A DNA stretch of 64,000 bases, from the NCBI RefSeq assembly GCF_900110435.1, contig NZ_FODT01000003.1, positions 496,001-560,000 of the forward strand, written 5' to 3'. Each line of letters begins with the position of its first letter. Within the stretch, counting starts at the first letter, position 1. The DNA comes from Rhodopseudomonas pseudopalustris (GTDB lineage: Bacteria > Pseudomonadota > Alphaproteobacteria > Rhizobiales > Xanthobacteraceae). The position numbers and the translations under genes are program-made. Shown one piece after another: positions 18,701 to 25,817 of the stretch. The notes under the pieces are model-generated. The model saw only the letters and a program-made list of their open reading frames with translations. It had not been told where the DNA came from and did no database searches.

Positions 18701-18760
18701 GTGTCGATCAACACGGCCGCAGCCGGCGGCAACGCTGCGCTGCTGTCGGGCGGCGAGTGA
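15752..18760 (+). CDS. putA: Bifunctional proline dehydrogenase / L-glutamate-gamma-semialdehyde dehydrogenase
   Basis: Oxidises proline to glutamate in two steps: FAD-linked proline dehydrogenase, then NAD-linked semialdehyde dehydrogenase, with channelling between. 1002 residues from ATG 15752, which has AAGGA 7 nt upstream. Order: N-terminal arm and alpha domain, PRODH barrel (about 160-480; RLMLRLVKGAYWDTEIK and FPQFASHNALTV), then the ALDH domain with E760 (LIAETGGINAM) and C794 (SAGQRCSALR). The length fits the short PutA type without a separate C-terminal domain. No N-terminal ribbon-helix-helix DNA-binding domain is visible, so it is unlikely to repress its own gene. Confidence 0.95.
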   Translation: MSPNSPDPAFMAPYAPDDAVLAAALLGSVPPDAGREARIDRTATELIEAIRASDDRLGSVEQMLREFALSTKEGLALMVLAEALLRVPDAATADAFIEDKLAQGDFAHHRIKSEALLVNASAWALGLSARVVGSGDTPQGTLAALAKRIGAPAVRAATRQAMRLIGNHFVLGETIDAALHRAQADAADGVRYSYDMLGEGARTQADAERYFDSYTRAIEAIGSKAGNASLPSRPGISVKLSALHPRFEAVSRDRVQAELTPLLIDLARKAKAHDLAFTIDAEEADRLELSLDIFAACCADPSLAGWDGYGLAVQAYQKRAAAVIDYVDTLAQRLNRRLMLRLVKGAYWDTEIKRAQERGLDDYPVFTRKAMTDLNYMHCADKLLRLRPRLFPQFASHNALTVATVLELAGNGEGYEFQRLHGMGEALYVRLLAEHPDLVCRIYAPVGGHRDLLAYLVRRLLENGANSSFVAQAGDERVTVAELLRRPAELIGRPEQARHPRLPLPRDLYRPQRENSRGIELGDRAALQRLVSEIATTRQALPKITSATPENAAAAVATARTGFVEWSRTPAATRASVLERAADLLDRRRARFIALLQDEGPKTLDDCISEVREAIDYCRYYAAEGRRLFGDGMAMPGPTGESNTLRLRGRGVVVAISPWNFPLAIFVGQIAAALMAGNSVVAKPAEQTPVIADAAVRLLHEAGVPHAALQLVQGDGAIGAALVAHRDVSGVVFTGSTEAARAINRTLAAKDGPIVPLIAETGGINAMIVDATALPEQVADDVVTSAFRSAGQRCSALRLLFVQDDVADRMIEMIAGSARELRIGDPRDPATQIGPVIDAEAKAKLDAHIARMTREARVHLAGTPPVDGNYVAPQIFELRDAAQLSEEVFGPILHVVRYPASGLDDMLGTIARSGYALTLGIHSRIDDTIARIIDRLAIGNVYVNRNMIGAVVGVQPFGGSGLSGTGPKAGGPHYLPRFALEQTVSINTAAAGGNAALLSGGE

Positions 18761-18809
18761 GCCGTCATCTGCGAAGCTGCATCGTTCGCCTTCGGGACGA
18801 CGCCCCTCA

Positions 18810-18825
18810 CCGGTTCCAATATTGC
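18810..18825. promoter_or_regulatory. AT-rich motif between putA and CoA-transferase, inverted match to 15659
   Basis: CCGGTTCCAATATTGC, about 100 bp before the CoA-transferase start and in opposite orientation to the putA copy. Two near-identical AT-rich motifs flanking putA in a GC-rich genome suggest either a shared operator or a small repeat. Confidence 0.3.
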
Positions 18826-18924
18826 ATCGTCCGACGAACACGGTTCTTATGCATGAGGCTGGAAATGCGCGCTGGCGCAAATTCCGGGCCACGAAAAACA
18901 ACAAGAGCCAGGGAGCAATTCGCC

Positions 18925-20130
18925 ATGGACGACGGCATTTTCAGCGGCCTCAAGGTGCTCGACTGCGCCAGCTTCATCGCAGCGCCCGCGGCGGCCACCG
19001 TGCTGTCGGACTTCGGCGCCGACGTCATCAAGATCGAACCGCCGGGCGCCGGCGATCCCTATCGGAACCTGCCGAATTTGCCGGGCTATCCGCGCAGCGA
19101 GCACAACTACGCGTGGATGATGGAATCCCGCAACAAGCGCAGCCTCGCGCTCGACCTCGCCAAGCCGGAGGGCCAGGCCGTGCTGCGCAGGCTCGTCGCC
19201 GAGGCCGACGTATTCATCACCAACTTTCCGCCGCCGGTGCGCGCGCGTCTCGGCATCGCCTACCCTGACCTGGCGCCGCTGAATGACCGACTGATCTATG
19301 CGAGCTTCACCGGCTACGGCGAGCGCGGCGAGGAGGCCAACAAGCCCGGCTTCGACAGCAACGCATGGTGGGCGCGATCCGGCATGATGGATCTGGTGCG
19401 CGCCGACGAGGACACCACGCCGGCGCGGTCGCTGGCGGGGATGGGCGATCACCCCTGCGCGATGGCGCTGTATGGTGCGATCGTCACGGCGCTGTACAAG
19501 CGCGAACGCAGTGGCAAGGGCAGCGAGGTGAAATCCAACTTGATGGCCAACGGCGTGTGGTCGTCGAGCGTGTTGGCGCAGGCCAAGCTGGTCGGCGCCG
19601 AATTTCAACCGCGGATGCCGCGCGAACGCGCGCTCAACGCCGTGGCCAATCACTACCGCTGCCGCGACGGCCGCTGGTTGATCCTGTCGCTGCTCAACGA
19701 GGAGAAGCAGTGGCCGACGCTGATGCGGTGCCTCGACCGCGAGGACCTGACCGACGATCCGCGCTTCGCAACCAAGCCCGACCGCCACGCCCGCTCGATC
19801 GAACTGATCGGGATCTTCGACGGGATCTTCGCAACGCGCGATCTCGCGGACTGGCGCAAGACGCTCGATGGCAACGGGTTGGTTTTCGGCGTGGTCGGCA
19901 TCCTCGACGACATTCCGAACGACCAGCAGATGATCGACAACGATGTGCTGGTGCCGTTCGAGAACAACACGATTCTCACCGTCAACAGCCCGATCTGGGT
20001 CGAAGGCAGCGCCAAGATCCGGCCGCGGCTGCCGCCCGCCGTCGGTGAGCACAGCGACGAGGTGCTCCGCAGCGCCGGCTACGACAACGAAGCGATCCGC
20101 GCGCTTCGTGCGTCCGGCGCGGTGGGATAA
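18925..20130 (+). CDS. Class III CoA-transferase (CaiB/BaiF family)
   Basis: 401 residues from ATG 18925, preceded by GGGAG. N-terminal motif GLKVLDCASFIAAPAAATVLSDFGADVIKIE and the catalytic Asp, expected at D175 (AGMGDHPCAM). It differs clearly from the CoA-transferase at 3866 and belongs to another branch of the family. Substrate unknown. It is alone on its strand after putA, separated by 164 bp that contain the CCGGTTCCAATATTGC motif, so it probably has its own promoter. Confidence 0.88.
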   Translation: MDDGIFSGLKVLDCASFIAAPAAATVLSDFGADVIKIEPPGAGDPYRNLPNLPGYPRSEHNYAWMMESRNKRSLALDLAKPEGQAVLRRLVAEADVFITNFPPPVRARLGIAYPDLAPLNDRLIYASFTGYGERGEEANKPGFDSNAWWARSGMMDLVRADEDTTPARSLAGMGDHPCAMALYGAIVTALYKRERSGKGSEVKSNLMANGVWSSSVLAQAKLVGAEFQPRMPRERALNAVANHYRCRDGRWLILSLLNEEKQWPTLMRCLDREDLTDDPRFATKPDRHARSIELIGIFDGIFATRDLADWRKTLDGNGLVFGVVGILDDIPNDQQMIDNDVLVPFENNTILTVNSPIWVEGSAKIRPRLPPAVGEHSDEVLRSAGYDNEAIRALRASGAVG

Positions 20131-20175
20131 TTTATCGGCCGAAGAACGCCCAACCAACGGCGGCAAGCACTCATA

Positions 20176-21678
20176 TCAGCGAGTGCCGACCAAGCACATG
20201 CCGATCGGAAACGACGTTGCCTTGCGCGCCGGCTGGCAGGTCAGCCCCTCGGCGCAACGCCAGTCGCGAAAACTCGGGTCCACCACGCCGCCCTCGCCTG
20301 CGAGACCGCAGGCCGCGCCCCAACCGTCGAGATATTCCGTGCCGGCCAGCGCTGTTGCGCCGCGCAGTTGCGGCCGGTCGGTGAAGCCGCGCGTATAGTC
20401 CGGTTTCCGGCCGTCTCGGATCGAAGCGACAATGTCGCGTCGGCGGATCTGGTCGCCGATGAAATGCGGCGATCCCGGCATAGCGGAGCGTTGGGTTCGC
20501 TCCGCGGTCCAGTCGACGCCGGGAAAATGGAAACCTCCGATGCCGAGCGTCTGATGACAGCCGGAACAGGTGATGTCGTTGAGCCGCCGCACGAAGCCCG
20601 CCGGCGAACGGATGTTCTGCAACGCGACGCCGCTTTCGGTCGCGCGCTGCAACGCCGCGACGACGTCCGCGTCGCTGAACAGCGGCTCGCTGCGGCCCGG
20701 CCCGGCGAGCCCGGATGCGGGGCGCAGCTCCGAATACGTGAAGGCGGTGGGCGTCGCGGCGATCACGCGGCGCGCGAGATACGGTTCGGGAATGATCAGC
20801 GTGCCGCGATCGAACGCCGCAATCGTCTCGGGCTGGAGCAGCCAGCGCTTGAACTGCTTGCCGAGATCGCGGTCGGCGACCAGCCTGTCGCGATCGATCT
20901 GGTTCTCCATCGGCGCGGCTTGATAGCGCCCGCTCGCCGCGTCGAAGCGGAATACCATCATCAGATAGTCCGCACGGAATTCACCGCCGCCGGCGCTCGA
21001 CATCGTCGCGATCTGCAGGTTGATTTCGATCCGGTCGATGGCGGCAGGGCCGAGCGGCGCCAACGGGCCGTCCGCAGCGATCAGCCGGCGCGCGCGAGTT
21101 GCGCCGGCATCGGGCGATTCCCCGGCCGTAAGCCAACGCCGGGCAAGCTCGCTGCAAGCGAACGCCGCGGCGGCGCCTGCGCGGAGCACGATGTTCAACG
21201 TCATCGGCAATCGCTGCGTCGCGTCGCCAGCGTCGTTCACCGGGCGATAAATCAGCCGGATCTCGCCGCAACCGTCGGCCGCGACATAGCCGCGGTCCAT
21301 CCGGTTGATGATGCCCACCAGCACGAAGCGCGAGGTCGAGGCAACCAGCCGGTCGCGATCGAACAGTTTCGGCGCCTCGGACTGATGCGCTTTCCCATAG
21401 CGCGCGATTTCATCGTCGATCGCTGCGTGCAGCGCGGCCATCGACGGCAGCGCGAACAGCTCATCATTGCGCAATGGGGTTGGCGAGGACGGATCGAGCA
21501 TCTGCCGCAGCCCGAAACCGGGATGCAGCGCAGCATCGTCGCGATGCTCGCGCAGATCGAGTTCGCGCAGCGCCAGCGGATCTGTGATCGCAAGCCCGCG
21601 CGAAAACTCCTCAGCCAACCCGACGGCAGGCTGGACGAGGCTGCAGATCAGCAATGCCACACCGAGTAAGCGTCGCAA
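20176..21678 (-). CDS. Secreted protein with a single c-type haem motif, family unknown
   Basis: 500 residues. A signal peptide (RRLLGVALLICSLVQPAVGLA) is followed by a long domain without recognised motifs and then one haem-binding motif CSGCH (371-375) within a stretch rich in Gly and Phe. The C-terminus has several more cysteines (ACGLAGEGG, RCAEGLTCQP), possibly disulfides. It looks like a periplasmic haem protein or a haem-linked oxidoreductase; I cannot name its partner. It converges with the CoA-transferase gene. Confidence 0.75.
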   Translation of the reverse strand: MRRLLGVALLICSLVQPAVGLAEEFSRGLAITDPLALRELDLREHRDDAALHPGFGLRQMLDPSSPTPLRNDELFALPSMAALHAAIDDEIARYGKAHQSEAPKLFDRDRLVASTSRFVLVGIINRMDRGYVAADGCGEIRLIYRPVNDAGDATQRLPMTLNIVLRAGAAAAFACSELARRWLTAGESPDAGATRARRLIAADGPLAPLGPAAIDRIEINLQIATMSSAGGGEFRADYLMMVFRFDAASGRYQAAPMENQIDRDRLVADRDLGKQFKRWLLQPETIAAFDRGTLIIPEPYLARRVIAATPTAFTYSELRPASGLAGPGRSEPLFSDADVVAALQRATESGVALQNIRSPAGFVRRLNDITCSGCHQTLGIGGFHFPGVDWTAERTQRSAMPGSPHFIGDQIRRRDIVASIRDGRKPDYTRGFTDRPQLRGATALAGTEYLDGWGAACGLAGEGGVVDPSFRDWRCAEGLTCQPARKATSFPIGMCLVGTR

Positions 21679-21741
21679 GCGTGCCGTGTTCCCGAGCGGC
21701 CGAGCCGCGATGACGCAGCAAGGTGCCGGGAAATCTAACGC

Positions 21742-21777
21742 AAAGGGCGCGACCTGTCTCGGCAGGCCGCGCCCTTT
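21742..21777 (-). terminator. Intrinsic terminator hairpin
   Basis: AAAGGGCGCG (21742-21751) and CGCGCCCTTT (21768-21777) are perfectly complementary, with a shorter inner stem between. It lies just past the stop of the minus-strand coiled-coil gene at 21794, upstream of the haem-protein gene, so it separates the two transcripts. Confidence 0.75.
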
Positions 21778-21793
21778 GTGATTGCGTGTCGGA

Positions 21794-22765
21794 TCAGCGG
21801 GAGACGATCAGGCCGCGGCTCGTGACAACCACCCAGCGTCCATCCTGGCGGCGGATCGCATCGACGCGGCCGAGGCCCGGCACCGGGTCGCCGGCATAAA
21901 CCTCGAAAGTGCCCTGGCGGCCGACGATCACCGCGCCGCCGTCATACACGTCGCGCACCACCCAGCCCTCGACCGTCGGCAGCCGGCCGACATCGTTCTG
22001 CTTCGTCGCAGGCTTCGGCGACACCGAGCCGGTGACGTCCGGCGGAGCAGCGGACGCGACCTGCGCGGGGGCCGGAGCAGGCGCCGGCTTCTCGGCTTGC
22101 GCGGTGCGCAGCTTCTCGACGGTCTCGCTCAACTTGGCGATCTTCTGCGCGGGCTCGGCCTGCGCCTTCTCGATCTTGTCGAGGCGATCGCTCGCCTTGC
22201 TGATCTGGGCAACCGCGGCCTTGTCGGCCCGATCGACGCTCGCCTTCAGCGCGGCGAGTTCGGTTTGCAGCTTCGTGACCTGCTCGTCCAGCGCGCGCGC
22301 CTGCGACTGCGCCTGCGAGGCGGCATTCGCATTGTCGCCGTAATGTACAAAGCCGGCGCTCGTCAGCGCGCCACCGGCAGCGCCGGCGATCGCGGCCAGG
22401 ATCACCGCGACTGCGACCACCGCGAGCTGGCGCTTGCCATGGGGCTTTGCCGCCTGCTCGTTCGGCTCGTCCGGAGCTTCGACCTCGATCTCGTCGTCCC
22501 AATGGCGGTACAAGTTCTCATTGCGCGCCGGCGCCATGATCGTGACCTTGCCGACTCGCATATGACGCCCGGCATCGCTGTCCGGCTTCGCGTCGTCCTT
22601 GGCGGTCTCGGCAGCCGGCTCGGCGGACGCCGCGGCCTCACCGCTCGCGTTCTCAGCCCGCGTCTCGTTGGTTTCAGCAGAAACCTTGGAAACATCCGAC
22701 GCGGCTGACGCAGCGCCGGCGCCCGCCTGATCTTCGCTGATGGGCTTTTTGCGATGCTCGTCCAC
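21794..22765 (-). CDS. Single-span membrane protein with coiled coil, unknown function
   Basis: 323 residues if it starts at GTG 22765, which has an ideal GGAGGAATT ribosome site; the open frame runs 22 residues further upstream to another start without such a site. Layout: acidic Ala-rich cytoplasmic N-terminus (1-112), one membrane span (about 114-135), a coiled coil rich in Ala, Lys, Gln and Glu (about 148-225), a Pro/Ala linker, and a small C-terminal domain (VEGWVVRDVYDGGAVIVGRQG). Such proteins with C-terminal beta domains are seen in Bradyrhizobium; no function is known to me. Confidence 0.75.
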   Translation of the reverse strand: MDEHRKKPISEDQAGAGAASAASDVSKVSAETNETRAENASGEAAASAEPAAETAKDDAKPDSDAGRHMRVGKVTIMAPARNENLYRHWDDEIEVEAPDEPNEQAAKPHGKRQLAVVAVAVILAAIAGAAGGALTSAGFVHYGDNANAASQAQSQARALDEQVTKLQTELAALKASVDRADKAAVAQISKASDRLDKIEKAQAEPAQKIAKLSETVEKLRTAQAEKPAPAPAPAQVASAAPPDVTGSVSPKPATKQNDVGRLPTVEGWVVRDVYDGGAVIVGRQGTFEVYAGDPVPGLGRVDAIRRQDGRWVVVTSRGLIVSR

Positions 22766-22962
22766 GTCAATTCCTCCAGATACACTTGACCATTCGGTAA
22801 CTTTGATTACTTGCGAATTCGTTACTTCCACCGATGCTTACCAAAATTTCAGAAATCGCATGGCTGCGCATCGGTCCGCGCAGGCTTTACGCCGCGCGCT
22901 GTCCCGCGCTAGGACAGGTGGTTACACAGGCGCACGAAGCCGCCGACCCAAGGGAGACGACC

Positions 22963-23574
22963 ATGAAGCTTTACGATTCGATCGGGCCCAATCCGCGCCT
23001 GGTGCGGATGTTCATCGCCGAGAAGGGCCTGACGATCCCGACCCAAGCCGTCGACATTCGGGCTGGCGAAAACCGCAAGCCCGAGCATGTGGCGCGCAAT
23101 CCGCACGGGCAGACGCCCACTCTCGAACTCGACGATGGCAGCTTTTTGTCGGAAATTACCGCGATTTGCGAATATCTCGAGGAGAAACATCCCGCCCCGC
23201 CGCTGATCGGCAGCACCGCCGAGGAGCGCGCGGAATGTCGGATGTGGACGCGGCGGATCGACCTCACGATCTGCGAGCCGCTGGCCAATGGCTTCCGATT
23301 CAGCGAAGGGCTGAAGATGTTTCAGAACCGCGTGCTGTGCTTCCCCGAAGCCGCGCCGGGTCTGAAGAAGATCGCCGCGGACCGGCTGCAGTGGATGAAC
23401 ACGCAGATGCAAGGCAAGGAGTTCGTCTGCGGTTCGCGCTTCACGCTCGCCGATCTGCTGCTGTACGGCTGGATCGATTTCGGCGCGCAGGTCGGGCAGC
23501 CGCTCGACCCCGCCAACACCGTGCTCGCCGATTGGCACAAGCGCATTGCCGCGCGCCCCTCGGCGAAGGCGTAA
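22963..23574 (+). CDS. Glutathione S-transferase
   Basis: 203 residues from ATG 22963 (AGGGAG upstream); the open frame runs further upstream without family similarity. N-terminal thioredoxin-like domain (KLYDSIGPNPRLVRMFIAEKG, then GQTPTLELDDGSFLSEITAICEYLEE with the cis-Pro and the glutathione-binding E/S residues) and the all-helical C-terminal domain (GSRFTLADLLLYGWIDFG). Substrate class unknown. Divergent from the coiled-coil gene. Confidence 0.9.
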   Translation: MKLYDSIGPNPRLVRMFIAEKGLTIPTQAVDIRAGENRKPEHVARNPHGQTPTLELDDGSFLSEITAICEYLEEKHPAPPLIGSTAEERAECRMWTRRIDLTICEPLANGFRFSEGLKMFQNRVLCFPEAAPGLKKIAADRLQWMNTQMQGKEFVCGSRFTLADLLLYGWIDFGAQVGQPLDPANTVLADWHKRIAARPSAKA

Positions 23575-23622
23575 TTCACCAGCTCCTCTTGGTTGTTACT
23601 TATCGCTTCTGAACATCTCGTT

Positions 23623-23667
23623 CGTCATTCCGGATCTGCGCGCAACCTCGTGCATCCCGGATTGACG
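23623..23667. repeat. Short degenerate palindrome related to family A
   Basis: CGTCATTCCGGAT at the left pairs imperfectly with ATCCCGGATTGACG at the right, around a short loop. It lies between converging GST and TPM-domain genes and may be a decayed or minimal member of family A acting as a terminator. Confidence 0.55.
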
Positions 23668-23695
23668 AACGATCAGGAGCGTCGCGCTTGCGACA

Positions 23696-24193
23696 TCAGA
23701 CCACGACTGGCGCGTCGGGGAGTTCGTTCTCGCCGGGGTCTTCTTTCGGGAAATGCGCCGCCAGATGCGTGCTGATCAGATCGATGCCGCGCAGCACGCC
23801 GGCTTCGAAGCGGCCTTCGCGAAAGGAGCTTTCCATCTCGCGGCAGATGTCTTCCCATGCGGTAACCCCGACCCGCGCGTCGATGCCGCGGTCGGCGACG
23901 ATCTCGACGTCGCGGTCGGCGAGCAAGAGATAGATCAGCACGCCGTTATTGTGCTCGGTGTCCCAGATCCGCAGTTGCGAAAACACATCGAGAGCGCGCT
24001 CCCGCGCCGGCTGGTCGCGGAACAGCGGCGCGCCGTCGAGCGCGCCTTCCACCACGAAGCGGATCTGCCCGGCGTGCTGCGCTTCGCTGGCGCTGATCGC
24101 GCGCTCGATCGCATCGAGCGCGGTCGGGGGAAACGCCTTCTGCACCAGCCTGCGGCTGGTGATCAGATGCTTGCCGATACGCCGGATGCCCAT
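23696..24193 (-). CDS. TPM-domain protein, cytoplasmic or membrane-associated
   Basis: 165 residues from ATG 24193, with GGGAGG upstream. TPM_phosphatase-type domain: RRLVQKAFPPTALDAIERAISASEAQHAGQIRFVVEGAL, NNGVLIYLLLADRDVEIVADRGI, then VTAWEDICREMESSFREGRFEAGVLRGID. No signal peptide is visible. It is the last of three minus-strand genes (lemA, TPM with signal peptide, this one) spaced by 13 to 24 nt. LemA and TPM proteins are often paired; their joint role is not established. Confidence 0.85.
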   Translation of the reverse strand: MGIRRIGKHLITSRRLVQKAFPPTALDAIERAISASEAQHAGQIRFVVEGALDGAPLFRDQPARERALDVFSQLRIWDTEHNNGVLIYLLLADRDVEIVADRGIDARVGVTAWEDICREMESSFREGRFEAGVLRGIDLISTHLAAHFPKEDPGENELPDAPVVV

Positions 24194-24206
24194 TTCCGCC
24201 TCCCGC

Positions 24207-25103
24207 TCACCAGCTTCCGGAGGCGCCGCCGCCCCCGAAGGAACCGCCGCCGCCGCTGAAGCCGCCACCGCTCGATCCGCCGGACCACGAGCCGCCGGGG
24301 AAAACCCCGCCGCCGCGGCGCCGACCCGAACCGAAGCCGGATCCGCCCCCGCTGAACAGATCGACGAACATCGCGAACAGGAACGCCGCAAAGCCGGCGA
24401 ACAGCGCGATCATCCAGCCGAGCCCGAAGATCCATGCGACGCCGCCGATGACGCCGCCGGTCACCGCCGAAGCCGCCATCCGGCCGAACAGGCTCTGCAG
24501 AAAGCCGTTCACGAACAGCGTGCCGAAGATCAGCGGGATCGCCCAGCCGCTCAATTGATCGAACGACTCCGGCGACCATTCGTGCTGCGGCTCGGGCTCG
24601 GGCAGCGGCTCGCCGTCGATCACGCTGACCATGCGGTCGACGCCGGCCTCGATGCCGCCCTCGAAATCGCCGGTCTTGAACTTCGGCGTGATGATCTCGT
24701 CGATGATGCGCTTGGCGGTGACGTCGGGCAGCGCGCCTTCGAGGCCGTAGCCGACCTCGATCCGCAGCTTGCGATCGCCTTTCGCGACCAGCAGGATCGC
24801 GCCGTCATCGACCTTCTTGCGGCCGATCTTCCAGGCCTCGGCGACGCGAATCGAAAACTGCTCGATCGCCTCCGGCTGCGTCGTCGGTACGATCAATACC
24901 GCGATCTGACTGCCCTTCTTCGCCTCGAAGGCTTTCAGTTTCTGATCGAGCCGCGCAATCGCGTCGGCGGACAGCGTGCCGGTCTGATCGACCACGCGGC
25001 CGGTGAGCTGCGGCACCGCGAGCTGCGCCTGCGCGATCGCGGCGAAGGCCGCGACCGCCAAGCACAGCAGCGCCGCGAGCATCGACGCCCGCGCCACCCG
25101 CAT
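24207..25103 (-). CDS. Secreted TPM-domain protein with Gly/Ser-rich tail (YgcG type)
   Basis: About 298 residues from ATG 25103; TTG and GTG starts slightly upstream are also possible. Signal peptide ending AIAQA near residue 26, TPM domain (about 30-170; VVDQTGTLSADAIARLDQKLKAFE, DGAILLVAKGDRKLRIEVGYGLEGALPD), then membrane spans (about 190-255) and a Gly/Ser-rich C-terminal tail ending GGASGSW. This is the YgcG architecture. It lies between lemA and a second TPM gene. Confidence 0.88.
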   Translation of the reverse strand: MRVARASMLAALLCLAVAAFAAIAQAQLAVPQLTGRVVDQTGTLSADAIARLDQKLKAFEAKKGSQIAVLIVPTTQPEAIEQFSIRVAEAWKIGRKKVDDGAILLVAKGDRKLRIEVGYGLEGALPDVTAKRIIDEIITPKFKTGDFEGGIEAGVDRMVSVIDGEPLPEPEPQHEWSPESFDQLSGWAIPLIFGTLFVNGFLQSLFGRMAASAVTGGVIGGVAWIFGLGWMIALFAGFAAFLFAMFVDLFSGGGSGFGSGRRRGGGVFPGGSWSGGSSGGGFSGGGGSFGGGGASGSW

Positions 25104-25127
25104 CAACGCCGCGGCTCCTGCGCGCAC

Positions 25128-25742
25128 TTACTTCGCCGGCGCTGGGGCCGGGGTCGGATTGAAATCGACCTTGGGCGCGGTCGAGATGTCCTTCTCATTC
25201 TCGACGGTGAAGTTCGGCTTCTCCTTGTAGCCGAACATCATCGCGGTGAAATTGGTCGGGACCGATCGCACCGTCACGTTGTAGGCCTGCACCGCCTTGA
25301 TGTAGCGGTTGCGCGCCACGGTGATGCGGTTCTCGGTGCCTTCGAGCTGCGCCATCAGATTGCTGAACAGCGCGTCCGACTTGAGCTGCGGATAATTCTC
25401 GGTCACCACCAGGAGGCGCGACAGCGCACTGGAAAGCTCGCCCTGCGCCGCCTGGAACTTCTGGAAAGCCGCCGGATCGTTCAGCACCTCGGGCGTGGCC
25501 TGCACGCTGCCGACCTTGGCGCGTGCGTTGGTGACGCCGAGCAGAACGTCCTTCTCCTGCTGCGCGAAACCTTTCACCGAATTCACCAGATTGGGGACCA
25601 GATCGGCGCGGCGCTGATACTGGTTGACCACCTCCGACCAGGTCGACTTCACCTCCTGGTCTTCGCTCTGGATGGTGTTGTAGCCGCAATTGGTCAGGCT
25701 GAGTGTGGCGAGCGCCGCCAGCACCGTCAGAAGTCTGCGCAT
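25128..25742 (-). CDS. lemA: LemA-family protein
   Basis: 204 residues from ATG 25742 (GAGGAG upstream); the longer frame is not family-like. N-terminal hydrophobic segment with a Cys at residue 19 (LSLTNC), so possibly a lipoprotein. The LemA core shows YQRRADLVPNLVNSVKGFAQQEKDVLLGVTNARAKV and YPQLKSDALFSNLMAQLEGTENRITVARNRYIKAVQAYN. First gene of the lemA-TPM-TPM set. Confidence 0.93.
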   Translation of the reverse strand: MRRLLTVLAALATLSLTNCGYNTIQSEDQEVKSTWSEVVNQYQRRADLVPNLVNSVKGFAQQEKDVLLGVTNARAKVGSVQATPEVLNDPAAFQKFQAAQGELSSALSRLLVVTENYPQLKSDALFSNLMAQLEGTENRITVARNRYIKAVQAYNVTVRSVPTNFTAMMFGYKEKPNFTVENEKDISTAPKVDFNPTPAPAPAK

Positions 25743-25817
25743 CGATGTCTCCTCACGCGAACCGGCGTACCCTAGCACACGTCGGCTCGCATGAGTCGGT
25801 ATTGCGCGCGAACCGGT

